Shown: positions 1 to 10,782 of the stretch, piece after piece
How positions within the stretch are numbered: the first letter of the stretch is position 1
Layout: each line of letters begins with the position of its first letter
Assembly (NCBI GenBank): GCA_030737835.1
Contig: CM060848.1
Location: 15,340,760 to 15,404,759 of the forward strand
DNA length: 64,000 nt
Direction: 5' to 3'
Source: Acorus gramineus
Lineage: Eukaryota; Streptophyta; Magnoliopsida; Acorales; Acoraceae
The notes under the pieces: generated by a model
Told to the model about the DNA's origin: nothing
What the model saw: only the letters and a program-made list of their open reading frames with translations
The model's database searches: none
Translations under genes and position numbers: made by a program

Positions 1-437
1 AGAAATCCATTATTAATACTGGAACGTCTTGATCAGGTTGTGTCTGCGTCGCCGTTACACACAACCTCAAAAAAAAGTATCATTGGACTTTTTTTTACCT
101 TTTAGTAAGTTATATATATTTCCTTAGAATACCTTGTTAATTTTTTATACATTTATTAAAAATTAGATACACTCTAATTTGAAATAAAATTATATATATA
201 TTTTTTTTTATCAAAATATATACTATTTTTTTAAATATAAATAGAGTGAAGATTACATTTGAGATTGTCCCTCACATGCTGACACAATCCATAAGTGTCT
301 ATCAAAACCCATCCCACGAGACTGAAGCATTTTCCTAATGGGGGACGAAATTCGTAAGATATTTGGGCTGGATCATCGCATAAAATACAAGACAGAAGGA
401 AGAGAAATTAGTAAAGAAATACAAATTTTTGAGATTT

Positions 438-600
438 AGGGTGTGTTTATGCACAATTTCAAAGAGAGAATGAAGGAGAGTGAAAGATTTAGGTCAAAAG
501 AAAATTGATGGAAAGTAAAAAAAAAAAAAAAAAATTGATTAATTATCATGAAATTTGTGCATATAATAAAAAAAATTATTTTTCATCACTTTTCAACACC
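438..600. repeat. Dispersed AT-rich repeat, copy 1
   Basis: It has a GTTTATGCA-type start, a GA-rich stretch and a TTTATGCATGTAATAAA-type stretch. Similar sequence occurs near 16047-16210 and 44828-44990. The ends are not defined, so the type is unknown; a decayed MITE is plausible. Confidence 0.4.
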
Positions 601-752
601 CATTATCATAATATTTATGCATGTAATAAAAAAAATTTCAATGGTGACAACTTTTAACTTTCCCTCACTTTCCAACACCCATTATCATACTATTTATGAC
701 ATGTAATAAAAAAAATTCCAATGGTGACAACTTTTAACTTTCCCTCACTTTC
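594..752. repeat. Two-copy direct repeat, about 79 bp
   Basis: Two nearly identical adjacent units, 594-672 and 673-752, each begin CAACACCCATTATCAT and end in a CCCTCACTTTC run. They differ by a few substitutions and one inserted base. This looks like a local tandem duplication; no function is seen. Confidence 0.8.
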
Positions 753-1348
753 TTTTATTTATTAGGTGCAAATCCTAGGTAGGCTGTCTTGCTCACCAAT
801 ACCTATGGCTCACCTAAATAGTTTAGGTGGGAAGACACATCTGTAAAGAAACACAAAAGGATGGAAGAATGAGGAAGGTTGATTGATCCTTCGATTACAA
901 TTTATGTAATAAATATTAACAAAAGACTCACTCATAGAGAATTAATATAATACATAACGACATAATAGATTATATATTTCATTATGTAACTTCATATATT
1001 TCATAACGACACAGTGCTGCAATAATTCTTCAACACTCTCAAAACCATATGGATTGCCACAAATCTAGACTTCAATGAATTAATAATACTACAACAGACA
1101 GCAGCATAATAGCCGGAACCGCGCAGATTTTGTACAAAATCTAACTTTGAACCCTTGTTTCCTTGAACGACAACAACCACTTCAAAAGAATCAGAAACCA
1201 AAACGGATTCAAAAGAAAAGCTAAACAAGAACAGCCTTTAGAACTCTCGACAGCCAAAATTGGTCGTTGAGTGCTCTCTGATTCTCCAAACAAACCAGGC
1301 ACACCCATCCATGTTTCTTCTGCGTCAAAGAATCAGTCATTAAAATCC

Positions 1349-4300
1349 TTACGTGAAGATCGTGATCGACAGAAGCATTAGCATCCCAGCAAAGAGAGCG
1401 ACATTGATGGATCTCCATGACTGGCATGGCGCGGACGAATCAGACGTTGAATTCGCCGAAGGAGCCAGAGACGTCCCATTGATCAACGTCCCGTTCTTCC
1501 CACTACAGATCAATCACAAGCATGTGAGACCCAAACCATCACACATTGAATTCATGGAAAAATCAATAAATCACATGCGTACCTTCCTGGGAACAAGCAA
1601 GTTTCATGGCCTGCATCAACAGAGTGCAATATGTCAGTCACATATATTCATTCATCTTTGCGAGTTTGCCATGTTTTTTTTAACAGTACTCACTTGGATT
1701 GGTGGTCGTGATGGCCGCGACCCCATTGAAGAAGCAAGTCCCCAACGCCATCCCCATCTGGTGATAATACGCATCGAAGGCGTATGTTGCATGTGCCTCC
1801 ACCGTGTCGGGGTCATAGCAAGGCTGCCCCTGCATCAGCGCCGAGCAATCCACCTTCCCTGGCCCACACGCCCAGTCCAGCGCCGCCTGCAGCATCTTCG
1901 CATCCGCCCCCTCCCTTGCCACGCAGTAAGTCTCATTCGCGGTGTCATTCGCAAGCACCAGACCTGACCCCGTCAGGTGCAACGTGTAGACGGGAACTCC
2001 GTTTGCATCGAACAGCCCCCAGTTCTTCTCAGAGACGGCGCCGGGCCTCTGGTCCTCGTTGTAGAGCTCGTAAATGTACGTGCTCACTGCCACTCCCGGG
2101 TGCTTCGGGGTGCCTGTGCTGTTCAAGACGTGCCGGATGAGGTTGCTGTTGTAGGTGTTCGCGTTGTCCATCGTTGCGTCAGGCTCAGATGAATCGCCCT
2201 TCGAAGGCCACCCAGACTCGAGAACCTTGATGGGTATGTTGGTGAAGTTCAGATAAGCCATGGCAAAGTAGGCCGCGTCAACGATGGCATCGAACACGTT
2301 GGTGTAGTGCAACAACGTGTTCGCGTCCACGGCTTCCTTGTTGGGTGGGAGCGGGCGGAACAGAGCGTAGTCGAGCCGGATCCTGCTCTTCGGCCGCATG
2401 TAGTCATAGTACGGGTACACGTTGAGCATCAGATACGAGTTCGTCGACTGGAGGAACTTCAGCATTGGCACGGTAACGGAGTCCCACGAGCGGTTGAAGA
2501 AGGCCTGCGAAGGCGGGAAGGAGTCCAAGATGATGGAGGACGCGAGCGGGGTGGAGACCTTGATGGTCGAGTCGAGGTCCGCGGCCACGAGGGCCGCGTG
2601 CACGAATTTCATGGCGGAGACGATGACGGGGGCCGCGTTTGGGAGGGAGGAGAGGACCTCGGACCCTACGGCGATGGCAGTGATGTTGGTGGCGGGGACG
2701 TGGGCGAGGACGTGTTTAGAGACCCAGTTGGCGGCGGTGGAGTTGGACTGGCCGACACCGAGGAGCTCGTCATTGGGGACGGTGACGGTGACGCGGACGC
2801 CCGTGTTCGCGAGGGCCACAAGCATCGCGTTGTCCGCGTCGTAGAGGCGCACGTGGCGGATGCTCTGCGACTTGAGGAGGGACGCTACCTGGGTCGGGGA
2901 CGGCATGTCAGCGAGCAACGTCCCGATGTTGACGCCTATGAATGGGTCTGGCATTTGCACAAACATGTTCGTGAACAGGTGAGCTTGTAATGGAAAATTT
3001 GAAGTTCATGTTGCTTTTTAATTTGTTTGACCACTTTTGCCTTTGAATAAAAAGACAATAAAGTGAATGAAACCAATGGCACCAAGACCCTATAACCTGT
3101 GCAAAAGAATAATTGAAATGTGACCCTAAAGGGTTTCATTAGTTCAACCATATATTTGATGATGAGTGTTATAATCTTTGCAGATATGATTCCATTCCAT
3201 GCTTTTCCTCAAAGACAGAACACGCAGAATAAGACAGACAATGATTGCATTCTCATTAATCTCTGGATTTGATTTTGTATTTTTGTTGTTGCGACTTTGT
3301 GACAAACATCTCATATAACTTAGCATAACCATCCCCGTTTTGGTTGTGTTACAAAAAGTTCTGATAGTTAATTATGTCTGAATGAACTAGAATAACATCC
3401 AACAACAATTCAAAGGTAAGGTAGAATAGCCTATCCATCTTATTTATAACCTAATGTATCAATCTAGTCCTTTATTATTACATCTTTTAAAATCGGATTA
3501 AAAATAAGGTAATGTTATACCACACCATTTTAATGAAAAACAATTCAAAATCAGGATAATTGTTCGTATTTTATCTCAATTTTTTTTTAATAACAAATGA
3601 GGATCTAAAATAAATAAATTCCAAATACATATATACTATATTAAAAAAAAAAGGACTTATTGTACCCCCACTACCGCACCTACACATGCAACTTTAATGA
3701 ATGCACTGAATCAGCTGTTTCAGCTAGTTTTGGATTACATAGCATGAATGGGACTGTTTTTATCTCTTTTTTTCTGTCAGACAACACAAAAGAAGAGCAC
3801 TGGACAGACAGATTGGGCTGGCCCACAATCAGGTCGCGGGACCCACCATTCAAAAACCGACACCATTTGTAGAATCGGATCTCAACCGTTCATTGTGTTA
3901 GAATATGAAAAGAATGAATCAATTGTATTATTAGGGTTTGTAGCCAATACTTATAGTACAAAAAGGGAAACAAAGAAAAGACTAATCTACCCTTAACCCT
4001 AGCATATATATACATTTAACACCCCCTCAAACTCATGGTGGATCATACACCGAGAGTTTGCTCAACAAGAAATCATGCCGCTGAAGTGTATGAGACTTTG
4101 TGAAAAAGTCTGATAACTGAAGAGAAGAAGAAATATATGGGAGTGATATAGTGCCCGCAATAAAATGATGACGGACGAAGTGACAATCGATCTCGATGTG
4201 CTTCGTACGTTCATGAAATACTGGATTGCTAGCAATCTGAATGGCGCTCTTGTTGTCACAATATAGGGGAGTAGACGCAGATAGAATGACGCCCATGTCA

Positions 4301-7300
4301 GAAATGAGGCGTCGAAGCCAAACAACCTCAGCAGTAGCAGATGCCATAGCACGATATTCGGCCTCAGCACTCGAACGAGAAACAATGTCTTGTTTCTTGG
4401 CCTTCCAAGATATAAGAGAGTCCCCAAGAAAAACATATACCAGTTGTGGATTTTCGATCTGTGACATCTCCTGCCCAATCAGCATCAGTATAAGCGCGAA
4501 GTTCAAGAGTAGAAGAAGACGGTAACAGCAGAGTACGAGATATAGTGCCACGTAGATAGCGTATGATCCGAAGAACTGCAGCATAATGAACAGTACGAGG
4601 GGCAGCGACAAACTGACTGACAATATGCACAGCATAGGCAATGTCAGGACGAGTGACAGTGAGATAGACGAGGCTTCCAACAAGCTGTCTATAACGAGTA
4701 ACATCAGAGAGTGGTTCTCCATCGTCAGGCCGGAGCTTAGCATGAAGCTCAATAGGAGTGGGAGAAATGCGATCATCAGTCAGACAGGCACGGTCGATCA
4801 AGTCAGCAGTATACTTGCGTTGGAAGAGAAGATAACCACGCGGAGCAGAAGCAACTTCCAAGCCTAGAAAATAGCGAAGTTTGCCAAGATCTTTCATCTC
4901 AAATTGACGCTGAAGATGTTGCTTGACCGACTGTATATGAGACGAATCATCGCCGGTGATGATCATGTCATCAACATAAAGCAGCAGGATAGTACGATGA
5001 GGACCAGAGGTGTGAACAAATAAAGCTGGATCAGAGGAACTCGGAACAAACCCAGCAGCACAGATAGCATCAGTGAATCGAGCGAACCAAGCACGAGGAG
5101 CCTGCTTGAGACCATAGAGAGCGCGGTGAAGATGGCATACATGACCAGATGAATGAGGAAGACCCGGAGGAGGAGTCATGTAAACCTCCTCTGATAAATC
5201 ACCATGAAGAAAAGCGTTCTTGACATCAAGCTGATAAATGGGCCATTGACGAACAGAAGCAACAGAAATCAAAGTACGAACAGTCGTCATCTTTGCTACA
5301 GGAGCAAATGTCTCATCATAATCAATACCATGCTGCTGAGTGAAACCACGGGCAACCAACCGAGCCTTGTGACGCTCAATCAAACCATCAGAGTTGGTCT
5401 TGATCTTATAAACCCACTTACAGCTGATAGGAGTCTTCCCTGGAGGAAGTGGTACAATTTTCCACGTATGAGTGCGTTGTAATGCACTAAGCTCCTCTGC
5501 CATAGCACCTTCCCATTCTGGAATGCCGACAGCCTCACGATATGATTGGGGCTCCCAGTGAGTGGAAACAGCTGAAAGAAAACACTGAAAACTACGAGAA
5601 AAAGAATCAGAGGCAACCAAGCTAAGTCGTTGAGGAGGTCGACGAGCGCGAGGCGGATTGCGACGAGGAGCAACTGGTGCGGGATCGACTACCGGTGGGG
5701 TCGACTGCTGGTGTATGGTCGACTGCGGATGCGGGGCCGACTGCCGGGGCATGGTCGACTACTGGTTGAACAACATCAGGCGCAGGAGCAACAACAAGGG
5801 GACTCGGCTCACATGAATCATCTGAAGAAGGAGATATAGGGGATGGCAAGGTCGTAGATGGGACAGATGAAGGAATAGAAGCCGGTGGGATAGACGATGG
5901 GGATGACTCAGGAGTGGAGAAATCCAGAAAAATAAGGTCATCAACAGTAGACGGAGGAAGTGGAGCCGGAGGTGAACGAAGAGCATAATAAGGATGATGC
6001 TCCCAAAATGTGACATGACAAGAAATGCGAAGACGTCGTGCAATAGGATCATAACACTTGTAACCCTTATGTTGAATACTGTATCCAAGAAAAACACACA
6101 TAGCAGAACGAGGAGAAAGCTTGGTACGTTCAGTGGGAGGAAGAAGAACAAAACATGTGCAACCAAAAACACGAAGACGAGAATAATCAGGTGGCTGATT
6201 GTGAAGCCGCTCAGATGGTGAGATACCACCAGTAATAGATGACGGAGTGCGATTGATGAGATACACACTTGTGAGAACTGCCTCACCCCAAAACTCAACA
6301 GGAACGGATGCAGAAAGAAGTAAAGATCGAGTCATCTCAAGGATGTGGCGGTGTTTACGCTCAGCAACGCCATTTTGTTGATGAGCATAAGGAGTGGAAA
6401 ACTGAGGAAGGGTGCCTTGGGATGTCAAATATTCACTAAAAGCCTTAGAACAATATTCACCACCACAATCAGAGCGTAACACCTTAATACGACGAGAAAA
6501 TTGAGTCTCAACCATGGTAGCAAAAGAAGTATAAATACGCAATAAATCTGAACGACTAGAGAGAAGGTAAATCCAAGTGAAACGAGAATAGTCGTCGATA
6601 AAAATGACATAATATCGATTTCCCCCTTTTGAAAAAATAGGAGACGGACCCCAAATATCAGAATGAACTAAATCAAAGGGAGAATCTGAAATATGCGAAC
6701 TGGAAGGGAAAGGAAGAGCCACTGTCTTACCCAATTTACAGCCCACGCATGGTTGAAGATCTGTGCGAGAAAATGATCCTAATGCACCGGTGCTAACAAG
6801 ATATCGGAGTCTAGGCTGAGACAAATGACCAAGACGACGATGCCAAAGATCGAAAGGGGAAGGAGAATTTGTATCTAACTGCACAGAAGCAGCGGAAGGC
6901 AGAGGAACATGAAGCTGATCCATGTAATAGAGTCCACCTTGTCGTCGCCCAGTCCCAATCCGTCTCCCAGTAAGTCGATCCTGAACAGAACAAGATGATG
7001 AATCAAATGTGATCGTATAACCAAGGTCAGCAAGTTGACTGACAGAAAACAAACTCATGGAAAGTTTAGGAACATGCAAAACATTTGGCACATTAAATCG
7101 ATGAGAATGATCAGAAAGAATGCCAGAGCTCGAGACAGACATAGGAGAACCATCAGCAGTGCGAATAAGTGAAGGAGAACGGAGTGGTGTACAATTAACA
7201 AGAATCGATGCATCCGATGTCATGTGATGGGAAGCCCCAGAATCAAGAACCCATGAGGTAATCGGTATACCTGGTACGGGAGTAGAAGCAGACTGAACAG

Positions 7301-9960
7301 AACCAGAAAGATCTATACCAGTCAATGATCGTAACATAACATAAAGCTGTTGATATTGATCTTGTAGCCCCTTTAAATGTGCAATAAGGTGAGCTGTGGT
7401 AAACTGTGACTGAGCAGAAGCAACGCGAGGTGCAATTGATGTACATATCTGATCCTGACAAAGAGAAGATTGAGTAGACGACTGGATTGATAAAGAGAAA
7501 GCGGCATCTCGAGCACGTTTTCTAGCCAACTTGCGGCAATCGAGGGTCACATGACCAAAGGAGTGACAATATCTGCAATCCATAGTACTTGCACAGCAAT
7601 AGATCAAAATAAACAGTATCTGATAGATCCAAAACAGTCACAGATGCGTAGATCACGAAAAGCTGATCAAAATGAGTACCAATATGACTATATTTGGAGT
7701 CCGAATGAGCCCGTAGCGGCCGGATAAAGAAAATACCGAAAGATCGATGACGGAGCGACAAACGGGTCGGCCGCGGATCCGGGTCGGGTCGCGGAACCGG
7801 GTCGGACGAGCTGGCGGTGGGCCGGGCGCGCGCGGGCGCGAGGCACGGGATCTCGGGACAGATTCCCGGAGATATGGGATGCTGTCCGGGAGATCCGGGA
7901 TGCTGTCCGGGAGCGAATCCGGGACAGGATCCCAGGAAATCCGGGCTGGTCGGCGCGAATCCGCGCTGATCACGCAATTCCGAGACGAGCGTAGGCAGAC
8001 GCGGACGGGGCGCGAACGGTGTGCGGGCACGGCGCGGACGGGGCGCGGGCACGGCGCGCGGACGGGCAGGGCGCGAAAGGGGCGCGGGCAGGGATCCGAC
8101 AGGGCGGGGCAGGGCGGCGCTGGACGGTGCAGCAGGGTGGCAGGGCAGCACGAGGCGGTGCGACAGGGCGGCGCAGCGGCGGCACAGCAGCGGTGATGCA
8201 GCGGCGGGGCTGCAGCAGGGCTGCGGCAGGTGCAGCGGCAGCGGTGGGGCTACAGCAGGGGCAGCGGCAGCGACGGGGCTGCCGCAGGGGCAGCAGCGGG
8301 GCTGCGGCAGGGCGGTGCAGTGGCAGCGCAGCGGCGGTGATGCAGCGGAGGGGCTGCAGCAGGGGCAGCGGCAGCGGTGGGGCTGCGGTAGGGGCAGCGA
8401 CAGTGGCAGCGGCGGGGCTGCGGCAGGGGCAGCTGCGGAGCTGCGGCAGGGCGGTGCAGCGGCGGCGCAGCGGCAGCACGACGGCGGCGCAGCGGCGGCG
8501 CTGGGCTGTGCAGCGGCGGCACGACGGTGGCGCAATGGCGGCGCGGGGGGCGACGGGATGTCGACGATCAAAGAAAAAAATTGGATTCAAACTCTGATAC
8601 CATGTTAGAATATGAAAAGAATGAATCAATTGTATTATTAGGGTTTGTAGCCAATACTTATAGTACAAAAAGGGAAACAAGGAAAAGACTAATCTACCCT
8701 TAACCCTAGCATATATATACATTTAACACATTGAACATCACATGGGCATGGAATGCAAAATCTGACCTGGAAATGTCCTCGTCCAGCTCTTCTTTAAAGA
8801 CGAGGGGGTGTTATTAAATATTATTTTAACTCGAGGGGTTGCATTGCTATTTTTTCAAGGGTTATCTGACCTGGGAATGTCCTCGTCCAGCTCTTCTTTA
8901 AAGACGAGGGGGTGTTATTAAATATTATTTTAACTCGAGGGGTTGCATTGCTATTTTTTCAAGGGTTTCTTTGTCACTAAACAAAAATGCACGACCCCAT
9001 ACTGTAAAATAAAAATTTTAAAATATTTCACCGACACGAGTCCCCAAAAGGAAGCAGACACGACTCACGAGCCCAACAACCAGCAAAACAGATGTATAAC
9101 CGAAGGTCATAAAATATAATTAGATATCAAATTACGGAAAACAACCCCCTTATCTTGAATTGTTATTCCACTCCATTACCAGCAAAAAAAAAAAAAAGTA
9201 ATGCACGGGTGAGACCCCCAAGTGCCTCAATAATCGTGCACGCTCTGTAAAACATCAGGCCCTCAATAAATGCGGGGGAAAACGGAGGAAGAACAACTTA
9301 ACACCGTTTGTTGTTATTATTATTTAAAAAATCACCTAAAATAGAACATTTGTCTGATACTGCAAAAAAAAAAAAAAAAAATTGATGCTTTGAACTTCAA
9401 GGGTCAGACATTATTTCGCCATTAAAGAGGGAGAAACATGAACTTTTGCATGAAAGAGCAGGGGTAATATAATCATTTCAAATCAGCCCAGAAGGAACCT
9501 GTACTGTTTGTGAACATGGACTGCTTTCACACTCTTCCTTCACTCCTCACATTCATATTAAAAAATCCCCATTTTTTACTTGTGTTTGAGCTCCTCAGAA
9601 GTCAGAACTAAAGAAACCCAAATCATTCAATATAATGAAAAGAATCCCCCTTTCAACCGAACCAAAACAGGACTTTGAAGACTCAAAACAATAAAAAAAA
9701 AAAGAAAGCCCAAATGTGATTCTCACTACCCAACTTGTTCAAACGTCTCGATCAAGAACTACCCATCATTAAAAAAAAAAAAACAAGTTGCGCAAAATAG
9801 CACTAATGCGTCTTGAAATGTGTAATGAGAGGCACCACATGAAACCATGAACGAAACAAGAGATCTAGAGAGATAGCGAGAGAGAGAGAGAGAGAGAGGA
9901 CTGACCTTCATCCGCTGAAGAAACAGAGACCAGTAGAAACAACAGAAACAACCAAACCAT
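1349..9960 (-). CDS. GPI-anchored GH17 glucan endo-1,3-beta-glucosidase, copy 1
   Basis: Predicted apoplastic, membrane-anchored enzyme that hydrolyses beta-1,3-glucan (callose). Minus-strand exons: 9906-9960 (signal peptide, starts MVWLFLLF), 1694-2947, 1583-1610 (28 nt) and 1349-1502, joined in frame to 496 residues. The signal peptide is about residues 1-16 and the GH17 barrel begins at DPFIGVNIG (19). Candidate catalytic glutamates are E115 (GSEVL) and E262 (ESGWPS). An X8 domain with spaced cysteines covers about 360-441. A Ser/Thr-rich spacer and a hydrophobic tail ending SITIFT indicate a GPI signal. Length and order resemble the Arabidopsis At1g66250 group. Intron 1 is 6,958 bp because a same-strand copia element lies in it, and a solo LTR lies 217 bp upstream of the ATG. 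Residues 203-209 differ sharply from copy 2. Still open, but splicing or expression may be altered. Confidence 0.88.
3744..3895. other. Intron 1 segment left of the copia insertion
   Basis: This part of intron 1 of GH17 copy 1 is nearly identical to 13582-13736 of unit 2. It ends with the left CATTG target-site copy at 3891-3895. The rest of the intron left of it (2948-3743) is AT-rich without coding signal. Confidence 0.7.
3896..4021 (-). repeat. 3' LTR of the intron-1 copia element
   Basis: 126 bp, starting TGTTAGAATATG and ending ACATTTAACA on the plus strand. One A/G difference from the other LTR is visible in the AAACAARGAAAAG stretch. A TATATATA stretch could act as the LTR TATA element. 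Confidence 0.93.
4033..5752 (-). pseudogene. Copia RT and RNase H part of pol, frameshifted
   Basis: The frame 4364-5752 carries the copia reverse transcriptase, including the VYKIK-type start, [13 protein letters not shown] and the YVDDM active-site box. Near 4455 homology moves to the frame ending at 4033, which carries the RNase H part ([23 protein letters not shown]). A second frame change separates RT from integrase in the repetitive linker near 5622-5752. Copia pol is normally one continuous frame, so this copy should not make an intact polyprotein. Confidence 0.85.
5622..7607 (-). pseudogene. Copia gag C-terminus, protease and integrase
   Basis: A 661-codon frame. It opens with a canonical CCHC zinc knuckle (cysteines at about 11, 14 and 24, histidine at 19) that is normally near the gag C-terminus. 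Protease follows with the DSGASHHM active site near residue 120. The GAG-pre-integrase region and integrase follow, with [14 protein letters not shown] and [11 protein letters not shown] marking the catalytic D, D and E. The C-terminus runs into a Val/Asp/Pro/Ala repeat linker and stops out of frame with RT. The main gag domain that should precede the knuckle is absent. Confidence 0.85.
7750..8560 (-). repeat. GC-rich repetitive tract in the gag position of the copia element
   Basis: About 0.8 kb between primer-binding site and zinc knuckle. It is made largely of imperfect repeats of GCAGCGGC and GGGGCTGCGGCAGG type and is far more GC-rich than its surroundings. It reads open in several frames on both strands; the sense frame 7522-8571 is a Pro/Ala/Arg-rich low-complexity reading. 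I see no gag homology in it. The open frames are probably a by-product of the composition. Confidence 0.8.
8585..8602 (-). promoter_or_regulatory. tRNA-iMet-type primer-binding site
   Basis: Directly inside the 5' LTR the minus strand reads TGGTATCAGAG, the usual plant copia site complementary to initiator tRNA-Met. The bases beyond it diverge from the common consensus. Confidence 0.8.
8603..8728 (-). repeat. 5' LTR of the intron-1 copia element
   Basis: 126 bp, identical to 3896-4021 except for one base. It is followed by the right CATTG target-site copy at 8729-8733. Confidence 0.93.
8760..8967. repeat. Two-copy tandem repeat in GH17 intron 1, unit 1
   Basis: Two units of about 104 bp (8760-8863 and 8864-8967) start ATCTGACCTGG and end in a TTTTTTCAAGGGTT stretch. 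Unit 2 has the same pair at 13759-13956 with a spacing of 99 bp, so it predates the segmental duplication. It is not a CRISPR array. No function is seen. Confidence 0.85.
8968..9905. other. Intron 1 of GH17 copy 1, part next to exon 1
   Basis: AT-rich intron sequence matching 13957-14918 of unit 2. It contains homopolymer A runs and a (GA)n microsatellite at about 9878-9899 beside the exon 1 donor. No coding signal. Confidence 0.7.
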
Positions 9961-10176
9961 CAGTCTTCCTTCAACAACACAAAAAAACCCAACTTTCGAG
10001 AATCAAAAATATATAAAAAAAAAAAAACACCCAAACTGCGAAAGATGGGAGAGTTTTGGAGAATCAAAAGAGAGAGAGAGAGAATGAAAAAAAGGAGACT
10101 CTTTTTCAATGCCGAGAAGGGGGAAGAACATATAAAAGGGTGTTTAAACACCACGCGATTCCAACAAGATGTGCAC

Positions 10177-10498
10177 GGGGATCGAGCTGCCTGGTCAGCT
10201 TGCGGGGTCTGGGGGCAGCGCCCCGAGAAAATTTTTTTGGGTGTCTTTCGTGTATTGACTTTTTTGCCCTTAATGAGATGTCAGTATAAAAGAGCATCTC
10301 ATATTTTTCATTAGGCTCTAGGGTTTTTATCTTCGGTGTGACCATTGTAAAAACTTCTCATTGATAGTGGATTGATCTCTGGTGTGCTCCGTGGACGTAG
10401 GCAAGATTTGCAGAACCACGTAAATTTTTGTGTCTTTGCTTCGATTTGTTTGTTTATTTCTTTTGATTGATTGCATCCCAAGATCCGAAATCGTAACA
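10177..10498 (+). mobile_element. Solo LTR of the Tork-type copia family, upstream of GH17 copy 1
   Basis: Unit 2 lacks this segment. TGCAC is duplicated at 10172-10176 and 10499-10503. From about 10230 it matches the LTR at 50648-50954 in reverse orientation, including a TATAAAAG box and the end ...CGTAACA. Its first 50 bp or so (GGGGATCGAGCTG, then a GC-rich palindrome) do not match that LTR and do not begin with TG. No internal domain is present. It lies 217 bp upstream of the GH17 copy 1 start codon, in the opposite orientation. Confidence 0.85.
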
Positions 10499-10503
10499 TG
10501 CAC

Positions 10504-10782
10504 CCCCTTCGAATGATTTAAACCGGGTGACGGAATGCGACGTGAGGGTGTGAGATTAGCATAGGAGATCCGGGTGGGGTCACGGTGGGGATGTATGTCA
10601 GTGTTGGTGGAGTTTTTAGCTACGCAGATCACGAGGCGTCCATGATGGATCGGACGGTGGAGGATGAGATAGGGGAGGGGTGTTCGGGAGAGCCGTTCCT
10701 CGAGTGCAGCAGTGAGTGGGGACGAAGTCCGAGTGTGCTGACGTGGAAGACAGCTGGAACCAACGGTCAGCAGATTATATAT
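10504..10782. other. Upstream region of GH17 copy 1 and duplication junction
   Basis: Upstream sequence of the minus-strand gene, matching 15184-15438 of unit 2. The unit 1/unit 2 junction lies at about 10770-10783, where CGGTCA is followed by an AT-rich filler. No gene is seen. Confidence 0.6.

Larger units (their letters stand above)
1..941. other. AT-rich left flank, no gene
   Basis: No coding region is supported. The stretch is AT-rich and holds the two repeats listed separately. It is the sequence left of the tandem duplication and has no counterpart beside the second unit. Confidence 0.6.
3896..8728 (-). mobile_element. Ty1/copia LTR retrotransposon with short LTRs, recent and defective
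   Basis: A 4,833-bp element with 126-bp LTRs (3896-4021 and 8603-8728) that differ at one position. The ends are TG...CA and the target-site duplication is CATTG (3891-3895 and 8729-8733). Unit 2 keeps the uninterrupted site near 13731. On the minus strand a TGGTATCAGAG primer-binding site follows the 5' LTR and a GAGGGGG purine tract precedes the 3' LTR. Order is gag knuckle, protease, integrase, RT, RNase H, as in copia. Short LTRs and size fit an Ale/Retrofit-like lineage, which is an inference. Pol is frameshifted and most of gag is missing. It lies in the same orientation as the GH17 gene, in its first intron. Confidence 0.95.
942..10769. repeat. Tandem segmental duplication, unit 1
   Basis: This unit aligns from end to end with 10783-15438 once the copia element (3896-8728) and solo LTR (10177-10498) are removed. 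The remainder is about 4.7 kb, like unit 2. Homology starts around ATACATAACGAC and ends at CAACGGTCA. The two units are adjacent, separated by about 13 bp at the junction. They differ by scattered single bases and small indels. Each carries a whole GH17 gene with its upstream region. Confidence 0.92.

Noticed and set aside
2948-2966. Start codon reading MFVQ directly before the GH17 main exon
   Set aside because: It lies in intron sequence before an AG acceptor. A signal-peptide exon in the right phase exists at 9906-9960, and in the same relation in unit 2.
1353-2990. Several open frames on the plus strand opposite the GH17 exons (and at 11191-12828)
   Set aside because: They mirror a GC-rich conserved gene on the other strand. 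The readings are low-complexity or Arg/Val-rich and have no domain.
7747-8722. Long overlapping ORFs on both strands in the GC-rich tract
   Set aside because: GC-rich repeats lack stop codons. Products are Ala/Pro/Arg or Gly/Ala/Arg low-complexity with no family signal.
8760-8967. CRISPR-like repeated units
   Set aside because: Two long tandem units without spacers, in a plant intron, duplicated again in unit 2.
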